Assembly: GCA_027073945.1 (NCBI GenBank)
Contig: JALTEL010000425.1
Coordinates: forward strand, 1 to 19,555
Length of the DNA: 19,555 nucleotides
Reading direction: 5' to 3'
Source: Caldifarciminota bacterium
GTDB lineage: Bacteria; WOR-3; Hydrothermia; UBA1063; CAJXJZ01
Shown: one piece after another, positions 14,430 to 19,555 of the stretch
Layout: each line of letters starts with the position of its first letter
How positions within the stretch are numbered: the first letter of the stretch is position 1
Notes under the pieces: generated by a model
The model's database searches: none
Seen by the model: only the letters and a program-made list of their open reading frames with translations
What the model was told of the DNA's origin: nothing
Translations under genes and position numbers: made by a program

Positions 14430-17400
14430 TCAGTTACGGTTTTCAATATCTATAAGCTTCTGATTTATAATGCGCGTACAGGACTTTTTTCTTGATGCTA
14501 TGCGCTGTAACTCTTCCTTTGCTCCAGTATCTGAAATATCTTTAGCATACCTCTTTAATTTAGGCCTTATCTCCCTGAAATATGTCCATGTCCAGAAACA
14601 ACCCCTTTCGTGTCTAATCAAGACCGTTGCTGCCACTAATACGAGAATCAAAAATGCAGTAAGAGAATTATATGTGAAGGATGGTAATGACTCTGATACC
14701 GGTTCAGAATTTGTTTTAGCAGCATCGCTGACCTTAAAGACACCGTATGTCCCACTATCAGAATCTGTTTGAGCCGAAAGCCTATTAGACATTATATCCG
14801 AAGACTCATATGGGAGAGGAGTCCACAACCCATCTTTAAGTTCATATAAGTTGAGCAGACTCTCATCAACATCAGAAAGCTGAGAGTCATCGTATGAAAT
14901 CACAATCGTAACATTATCGACCGAGCCATTGGTCTGAATCCTGAAGAATATGCCGACAGCGCTCATCTGCTCAGGACCCATTTCATTTGGGTCACCCACT
15001 TCAACAACAGACACGCTTCCATTTCCGTCGTAACCAACAAGCACGTTGCTGGTGTTAATGGTAAGATTCAGCCAATGCCTTTGATATTCACTTTCTGCCA
15101 TAGAGGAAGAAGATAAATCTGCACTAACCTCGATTGAAAATGCTCCCTCGCCAATAGCATTCACTGCTCTTACCCTGTAGTAATAACTGAAACCAAGAGT
15201 TAGATTAGTATCCGTGTATGTCGAAAGATTGCCAATAGTTGCAATAGGACTTTCATCTTCACCCCCTGCTGATGTTCCGCGGTATATTTTGTAATGCTCA
15301 ATGTATGAGCCTCCGTCAGAGGAGGGTGGTGACCACTTAAGGATTATATGACCGTCGGATACTGTAGCGGAGAGATTTACAGGTGCAGATGGGGTAGACA
15401 CCTGAGTCGGCACTCCAGTCACCTCTGCTGACTTTGCCCCTTCACCCACAGTGTTTATTGCGCTTACGCGATAGTGGTACGCTTGCCCATTGTTTACACC
15501 TCGATCCGTATATGTGAGAACATTGCCGATAACATCTATTACCTCCTCGGAATCAGATGAAGTTCCCCGATATATTGCATAGTTAGTGATCGGAGCCCCC
15601 CCATCTGAAAGTGGGGGTGACCAATCCAGTGTAATCTGTCCATCAGAAGGAGATGCTTGTAGTCCCAAGGGGACGGAGGGCACATCTAGCGTTGTTGCAC
15701 TCACCTCTGCTGACTTTAGCCCTTCGCCTATATTATTTACAGCGCTTACGCGGTAAAAACAACTTTCACCATTGGGGAGCCCCGTGTCTGTATAAGAGTT
15801 TTTCCCAGTAGTTGCATAGAATTCTTCGGTACCATCTGAGGTCCGTCGGTATATATTATATCCTGTGATTGGAGAACCACCATCATCTGTGGGCTTATCC
15901 CACATCAGGGAAATCTGGGTGTTCCCCGCAGTTGCCATAAGATTTAGAGGGGGTGTTGGAACGCCTAACGGTGTAGCACTAACGGATGCAGATTTTCCAC
16001 CTTCCCCAGCGCTGTTAACCGCGCTAACACAATATGAATATGTCTTATTGTTTATAAGATTATTGTCCGTGTAGCTCGTGATACTCACACGATTGATGAA
16101 GGACTCGCTGTCACCGGTTCTTCTGTAAATCCTATACTCTGTAATGGATGCACCACCATTATCCGCAGGAGGATTCCATACCAGAGAGACCTGCTTATTT
16201 CCTGCAGTCGCCTGAAGGTCCAAGGGGGCAGATGGAACGGCTGGTTCAGTTGTAAAGTGCCATAAAGGACTAGATGCCGAAGCTCCTTTATCATCATTAA
16301 CGACAATTCTCCAGTAATAGACAAGATTCTTCTCTAGAGGTCCCGGGGAATAGCTCGTAGAATAAGTGCTGCGTACAAGTGGCGGATCACTGCTCGTTCC
16401 GAAGTACACATTATAAACAAGATTGTCGCCATCAGGGTCGCTACACGACCACAGGAGTGTGACTGTCACAGATACATCTGAGGCACCATCAGGAGGAAAT
16501 GGGTTAGAGAGAACAGGATTCTGAGTTGTTCTAAACTGCCATGTAGAGCTCTTTGATAAGCCCTGTTTCCCATCTGATGCAGAGATATACCAGAAATATG
16601 TAGTGCCTGGAGACAAGGAACCAGGATTATATGACGTTGAATAGGTGGTGTATACCTCTGGTGGTGGGTTCGTAGTTCCAAGATGGACAGAGTATAGGAG
16701 ATTATCTCCATCTGGATCGCTGCATGACCAATAGAGGGTGGGAGATATTTTGATGTCTGAAGCTCCGTCGGAGGGAGTTGGCGCATATGCTGGAATTGGT
16801 GGTTTGTTTGTTGTAAAGCTCCAGATTGGTCCTTCCTTAATTCCGCCATCTGAATCTTTAGCCACCACTTTCCAGTAATATGTGGTAGACTGTGTCAAAG
16901 AGCCAAGAGAATAAGATGGAGAATTCAGGCCACTTGCTGCAAGGCCAGGGTTGCTATCTGTGCCAAAGTATATGTCGTAATTGAGGGAAGAACTATCTGG
17001 GTCAGTACCAGACCAACTTAATGTAGGAGAGAGAGTAATTCCCGTGGCGCCGTCAGATGGGGTCGGACTTGAAACCGTAGGATTGATGTTGTAGTTAACT
17101 CGGAAGTTATCCACAAAAAGCCATGTATTGTCGGCGTTACCGCTGTCTGTATATTGACAAAAAGCGACCTCTACTGTTTTTCCCGCCACATCAGATACAG
17201 AAGATGGATATAATGTTTTTGTAGTCCAACCTGATGAAGGGTATACTGTAAAAGTTTGAGATATATATCCCCCCTCCACCATATCAAATAAATCAACATG
17301 AAACTTCACGTAATCTCCAGATTCTTTGGATAAGTCAAATTGCAAATTAAAGGAACTTATGTCTAACGGGATGGAGATGTCACTAGAATGAAACGCTATG

Positions 17401-17786
17401 CTTGTTTGTGTACTTCCTAAATAAGGAGTATCTATCAAGAAGGCATAACCATGTGTTCCACCTACATATTCAACATTTGTCATTGGATAATAATCACTTC
17501 CCGAATATGCCCCACTATAAGAACCCCATGGCCAATCTGTAGGTATGTCATGTTTATCTGTAGGAGGATCACTGGTCCACTGTCCAGATACGCCTTCGCT
17601 AAAGCCTCCATTTGCAAGTAAAGTAGTCGTGCTCATTGGCTGGACTGGGGCGTTGGAATATTCTGCCTGAACAGGACCTGCTATGGACGCGGCTATCGAA
17701 TTTTCAAATTGGAAGAGTTGTAGGCCACTGAAGAGGAGCATAGCAACTATGAGCATAATGGTTGCTTGAAGCCAACGCATCTTCAT
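14430..17786 (-). CDS. Large surface protein with lectin-like domain, seven FN3-type repeats, one TM and a cytoplasmic tail
   Basis: 1118 residues. A basic N-terminus plus hydrophobic core (ATIMLIVAMLLFSGLQLF) is a signal peptide, cleaved around residues 36-41. Residues ~55-232 look like a jelly-roll carbohydrate-binding domain (LANGGFSEGVSGQW, WLFVDNFRVNY). Three FN3-like domains follow at ~237-326, 333-421 and 425-513 (PSDGA, LSWSGTDPD, YYWKVVAKD), then four classic FN3 domains at ~517-606, 609-698, 702-793 and 798-889 (SAPLDLQA, YRIYRR, YRVSAVNxxGEGxKS). Residues ~895-1020 resemble the beta-domain that often precedes archaeal membrane anchors. One TM lies at 1041-1057 and a basic 60-residue tail faces the cytoplasm (RPKLKRYAK, ASRKKSCTR). 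It is the first gene of the cluster, with GGGGGG upstream of ATG 17786. It is probably the extracellular sensor or adhesin, with the tail contacting the GTPases by inference. Confidence 0.9.
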   Translation of the reverse strand: MKMRWLQATIMLIVAMLLFSGLQLFQFENSIAASIAGPVQAEYSNAPVQPMSTTTLLANGGFSEGVSGQWTSDPPTDKHDIPTDWPWGSYSGAYSGSDYYPMTNVEYVGGTHGYAFLIDTPYLGSTQTSIAFHSSDISIPLDISSFNLQFDLSKESGDYVKFHVDLFDMVEGGYISQTFTVYPSSGWTTKTLYPSSVSDVAGKTVEVAFCQYTDSGNADNTWLFVDNFRVNYNINPTVSSPTPSDGATGITLSPTLSWSGTDPDSSSLNYDIYFGTDSNPGLAASGLNSPSYSLGSLTQSTTYYWKVVAKDSDGGIKEGPIWSFTTNKPPIPAYAPTPSDGASDIKISPTLYWSCSDPDGDNLLYSVHLGTTNPPPEVYTTYSTSYNPGSLSPGTTYFWYISASDGKQGLSKSSTWQFRTTQNPVLSNPFPPDGASDVSVTVTLLWSCSDPDGDNLVYNVYFGTSSDPPLVRSTYSTSYSPGPLEKNLVYYWRIVVNDDKGASASSPLWHFTTEPAVPSAPLDLQATAGNKQVSLVWNPPADNGGASITEYRIYRRTGDSESFINRVSITSYTDNNLINNKTYSYCVSAVNSAGEGGKSASVSATPLGVPTPPLNLMATAGNTQISLMWDKPTDDGGSPITGYNIYRRTSDGTEEFYATTGKNSYTDTGLPNGESCFYRVSAVNNIGEGLKSAEVSATTLDVPSVPLGLQASPSDGQITLDWSPPLSDGGAPITNYAIYRGTSSDSEEVIDVIGNVLTYTDRGVNNGQAYHYRVSAINTVGEGAKSAEVTGVPTQVSTPSAPVNLSATVSDGHIILKWSPPSSDGGSYIEHYKIYRGTSAGGEDESPIATIGNLSTYTDTNLTLGFSYYYRVRAVNAIGEGAFSIEVSADLSSSSMAESEYQRHWLNLTINTSNVLVGYDGNGSVSVVEVGDPNEMGPEQMSAVGIFFRIQTNGSVDNVTIVISYDDSQLSDVDESLLNLYELKDGLWTPLPYESSDIMSNRLSAQTDSDSGTYGVFKVSDAAKTNSEPVSESLPSFTYNSLTAFLILVLVAATVLIRHERGCFWTWTYFREIRPKLKRYAKDISDTGAKEELQRIASRKKSCTRIINQKLIDIENRN

Positions 17787-17829
17787 ATCCTTCCCCCCAT
17801 TTTCTTGAGAAAAGCAGTTCTACCTAGAA

Positions 17830-17925
17830 CATCTCTTTCGCTTCGAAGAACGAAAATGATGGAATCCAAGGTAGAGATTAAGTTGTACACATTTAGTTTA
17901 ACGGAAGAAGACCTATATAATGTTT
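17830..17925 (-). promoter_or_regulatory. Promoter and possible operator of the surface-protein/GTPase cluster
   Basis: A minus-strand ATTATATA (17914-17921) is a good archaeal TATA box. It would give a leader of about 100 nt before ATG 17786. Within the leader, at about 17837-17853, lies TTCGCTTCGAAGAACGAA, an inverted repeat around the 8-bp palindrome CTTCGAAG, well placed for a repressor downstream of the start site. The rest of 17787-18020 contains no gene that I can support; a short plus-strand frame around 17857-17954 has no recognisable features. Confidence 0.5.
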
Positions 17926-18020
17926 TCGCTTGTTTTGCTCTGTTGCATAAATAGTTTTATAAAGCCATGGTGCATGTTCATGGGCGTTAGAAACCATGGA
18001 AGGGATGCACCAGGGCCACG

Positions 18021-18261
18021 ATGAAGATACATAAGAAGTATATAAGAAATTGGTCTGAATACAACGAACGACTCGTCAGAAGAGGAGAGGTGTGTATAGA
18101 GCTCGATTTCATAGAAAACTGGGATGAAGAGCTTGAACAACAGAACAAGGGAAAAAAAGAGGGCCCTATATCTGCCCCGAAGCGTTCATCCGTTTTTCTG
18201 CGGTAGTACACGATGTTTTCCCGATTCCGCTCAGACAGATGGAAGGGTTTTACAGAAAACA
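18021..18261 (+). pseudogene. IS5-like transposase, N-terminal fragment with a -1 frame change
   Basis: It begins MKIHKKYIRNWSEYNERLVRRG, the typical opening of IS5-group transposases, and continues IENWDEELEQQNKGKKEG. After the A7 run (about 18152-18158) the family-like reading moves to another frame: PYICPEAFIRFSAVVHDVF then PLRQMEGFYRK, ending at about 18261. The site reads A AAA AAA G in phase, as in programmed -1 frameshift signals, but in a broken element a simple one-base loss is equally likely. Downstream the sequence switches to the inverted central part. Confidence 0.75.
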
Positions 18262-18588
18262 CGCCGTCGGCGAGAGCCTTCTCAATCTTTCCGATTTTTC
18301 GGCCTGAGATATGAGTTCACTAAATACTCTCGAATCAGCGACCTTTTCATCCGTGACCTTTATAGCAACGATCTTCTTAGCATTCACATCAACTGCGATA
18401 TGGACCTTCCATTTCTCTCTGAGCCATTCTCCACGATTCGTAACCTTAATTCCACTGCTGTCGATGGCTATTACGAGATTCTCAATACGGTTTTCGGGAA
18501 TCAGAATATTCAGCCTTCTTACCCTCCTGAATAATGTGGTATACTCGGCAGCTTTCAACCCATCTATGTATTTGCCGCGCAGAATCAT
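18262..18588 (-). pseudogene. IS5-like transposase, central DDE fragment in inverted orientation
   Basis: On the minus strand it reads YIDGLKAAEYTTLFRRVRRL, then VIAIDSSGIKVTNRGEW (first catalytic D), then KVHIAVDVNAKKIVAIKVTD and VFSELISQAEK. After a one-base frame change it reads KIEKALADGVF, which contains the second catalytic D (aDGxYD motif). The last catalytic Glu and the C-terminus are missing. The order shows that this segment originally continued the plus-strand fragment and was flipped in place. Confidence 0.8.
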
Positions 18589-18871
18589 TTACCTGCTTCT
18601 GGTCAAGAAGGTGGAGCCGTCTGCCAGTATGGCCTTCACCTTCACCGAAAAGGCCGCCCTCAGCATGAAGAACAGAATATATCAGCGTATTCAGGAGCAC
18701 GGGTGTGAGGACATTGCCAAACGGCTGGGGGAGATGTATATAGGAACCATTCACGGCTTCTGCCTACGCGTTCTTCAGGAGAAATTCACAGAAGAGGGGT
18801 TTGGAAGTTACAAAGTGCTGGATGCCAATCAGGAGATGGCCTTCCTCATGACAATAAAACAGCAACATTGA
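18578..18871 (+). pseudogene. Fragment of a UvrD/AddA-type superfamily 1 helicase
   Basis: About 97 codons read RIIYLLLVKKVEPSASMAF, then TFTEKAALSMKNRIYQRIQE (the Ia-type TFTNKAAxEM motif), then MYIGTIHGFCLRVLQEKF (the GTxHSFC motif) and YKVLDANQEMAFLM. A stop follows shortly after. This is the segment directly behind Walker A in UvrD/PcrA/AddA helicases. Walker A itself and everything after this part are absent. The left end abuts the inverted transposase fragment, so IS-related rearrangement probably cut the gene. Confidence 0.8.
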
Positions 18872-19264
18872 TATGGAACAGAGTCTGATAGCTTTGTTTC
18901 GATTTATCCATCGGCGACACAGGTTCTACCAAGACTCTTGAAAAGGATTTCGGTTTATAGATTGAACACCCAATTTCCGTTTATTATCTGCATACACACA
19001 TTTGTCCAATCAGTGTTGGAATTTTTTGAAGGCGCAACATCCATCACCCGGCGAGCAAAAAAATAAAACCCATCTTTACCTCAAAAAAGTGCGCTCAAAT
19101 GTCACATTAATGGGTGTGAATAATAATCGGATTCGAACACTGTTCTGGCCGCATATCTCTCTTGGAATCGCTCCCCCCGCACCAAGACACCTGCTCTCTT
19201 GACCTTTAGGTCAGTTTATCCGATTGAATAGTTGGGACTAAAGTTGAGGGTGTGGGTAATTTTC

Positions 19265-19295
19265 CTCGCTCGCTACTATGATATTTATCCAGCTC
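19265..19295. repeat. 31-bp direct repeat, copy 1
   Basis: CTCGCTCGCTACTATGATAT with its 11-base continuation. It matches 19341-19371 with one mismatch (G/A at the fourth base). The copies are 76 bp apart start to start. Confidence 0.85.
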
Positions 19296-19311
19296 ACTCG
19301 TGGGTCATTGC

Positions 19312-19330
19312 CCCTGCCCAGTTCGGGCAG
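19312..19330. other. GC-rich hairpin between the direct repeats
   Basis: CCTGCCC-AGTTC-GGGCAGG is a perfect 7-bp stem with a 5-nt loop, flanked by TTG...CAA that could extend the stem past a small bulge. It could be a structured RNA element or a mobile-element hairpin. No T-tract follows that would mark it as a conventional terminator. Confidence 0.6.
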
Positions 19331-19340
19331 GCAATTTCCC

Positions 19341-19371
19341 CTCACTCGCTACTATGATATTTATCCAGCTC
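19341..19371. repeat. 31-bp direct repeat, copy 2
   Basis: Partner of 19265-19295; both copies end in TTTATCCAGCTC and are followed by a variant of (A/G)(C/T)TCG. Confidence 0.85.
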
Positions 19372-19468
19372 GTTCGGGATTCGTGCATCTGTATAGTTTG
19401 CCCTGTTGGTTAGTTTATGTTGCACTTCTCAAACCCGTCAGCCCCTTTAATTTGTCCGGTTGGTTAGT

Positions 19469-19543
19469 TGGTGCGGCTGCCGGGATTTGAACCCGGGCAG
19501 GAAGCTTGGGAAGCTTCAATCATAACCCCTAGATCACAGCCGC
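19469..19543 (-). tRNA. tRNA-Gly(CCC) with encoded 3' CCA
   Basis: On the minus strand the cloverleaf is complete. The acceptor stem is GCGGCTG/CAGCCGC (7 bp), the D arm is ATC...GAT, the anticodon arm is GAAGC-TTCCCAA-GCTTC with anticodon CCC at 19508-19510, and there is a 4-nt variable loop. The T arm is CCGGG-TTCAAAT-CCCGG, the discriminator is A at 19472 and CCA occupies 19469-19471. The gene reads towards the repeat-rich spacer. tRNA genes are common integration sites for archaeal elements. Confidence 0.95.
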
Positions 19544-19555
19544 TTGCATGGCCGA

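Larger units (their letters stand above)
17937..18588. mobile_element. Decayed and internally inverted IS5-like insertion sequence
   Basis: GCTCTGTTGCATAAA at 17937-17951 resembles the terminal sequence of many IS5-group elements (GGCTTTGTTGxATAAA). The N-terminal third of an IS5-type transposase follows on the plus strand (18021-18261), then its central catalytic part on the minus strand (18262-18588). The C-terminal part and a matching right-end inverted repeat are not visible. The leader contains nested inverted repeats (CCATGGT/ACCATGG at 17965-17999; GGTGCAT/ATGCACC at 17969-18011). The element cannot encode an intact transposase. Confidence 0.75.
18872..19468. other. Intergenic stretch, about 600 bp without a gene
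   Basis: I see no supportable coding region: the two short frames here have no start signals or recognisable motifs. The stretch contains a 14-bp palindrome TGACCTTTAGGTCA (19200-19213), a 31-bp direct repeat (19265-19295 and 19341-19371), a hairpin between the repeat copies (about 19312-19330) and a 14-bp repeat (19402-19415 and 19456-19469) whose second copy touches the tRNA 3' end. Confidence 0.6.

Noticed and set aside
18860..18915. Right inverted repeat of the IS element (AACAGCAAC or GCTTTGTTTCGATTTATCC)
   Set aside because: Neither is a convincing reverse complement of the left end GCTCTGTTGCATAAA; the second is in direct orientation and diverged.
19117..19200. Second tRNA, suggested by GGATTCGAAC on the plus strand (a T-loop-like signature on the minus strand)
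   Set aside because: The bases on either side do not form a T stem, and no acceptor or anticodon arm can be drawn.
19265..19371. CRISPR array
   Set aside because: There are only two repeat copies with one 45-bp interval that itself holds a hairpin; no cas genes are in the window.
18872..19490. Short plus-strand frames at about 19002-19202 and 19278-19490 as genes
   Set aside because: They cross repeats and a tRNA, lack start signals and show no protein-like pattern.

Overview
This window looks archaeal. It has TATA-type promoter boxes, Shine-Dalgarno sites matching the archaeal anti-SD (GGAGGTGAT-like), ESCRT-III/Vps4-type proteins, an A24B-like prepilin peptidase and an archaeal-style FN3 surface protein. 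A Thermoplasmatota or other non-TACK euryarchaeal lineage is my guess; nothing here is diagnostic.

Left part (1-7892), compact and of housekeeping character: the start of an unrecognised minus-strand gene; a TPR protein; a small YbjN/CesT-like protein; then two divergently transcribed ESCRT-like modules around one promoter region (about 4157-4285). Module A (minus) is an ESCRT-III/CdvB-like protein followed immediately (TAAATG) by a Vps4/CdvC-like MIT-AAA ATPase. Module B (plus) is a second, diverged pair of the same two families, then a winged-helix/coiled-coil/zinc-ribbon protein of unknown function, then a divergent prepilin-peptidase-like membrane protein overlapping it by 7 nt. The ESCRT-III proteins would form membrane-remodelling filaments, the Vps4 ATPases would remodel or disassemble them through MIT-MIM contacts (the module A filament protein ends in a clear MIM1-like motif), and the winged-helix protein is a candidate adaptor.

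Middle (7899-17786), visibly more A/T-rich and all on the minus strand: a six-gene cluster read right to left. It comprises a 1118-aa surface protein (signal peptide, lectin-like N-terminal domain, seven FN3-type repeats, one TM, basic cytoplasmic tail), two near-duplicate small-GTPase-like P-loop proteins, a protein resembling the GAP1 N-terminal domain of GTPase-associated conflict systems, a coiled-coil protein and a six-TM protein with soluble ends. I read it as a sensor-switch-effector system: extracellular recognition, paired GTPase switch, GTPase-associated partner, coiled-coil relay, membrane effector. The two GTPase genes are mosaics, almost identical at both ends and diverged in the middle.

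Right part (17787-19555): the cluster's promoter region, a decayed IS5-like element whose middle has been inverted, a fragment of a UvrD/AddA-type helicase, about 600 bp without a gene but with repeats and hairpins, and a minus-strand tRNA-Gly(CCC) with an encoded CCA. The debris next to a tRNA suggests that the right edge of the variable segment is a recombination-prone site.
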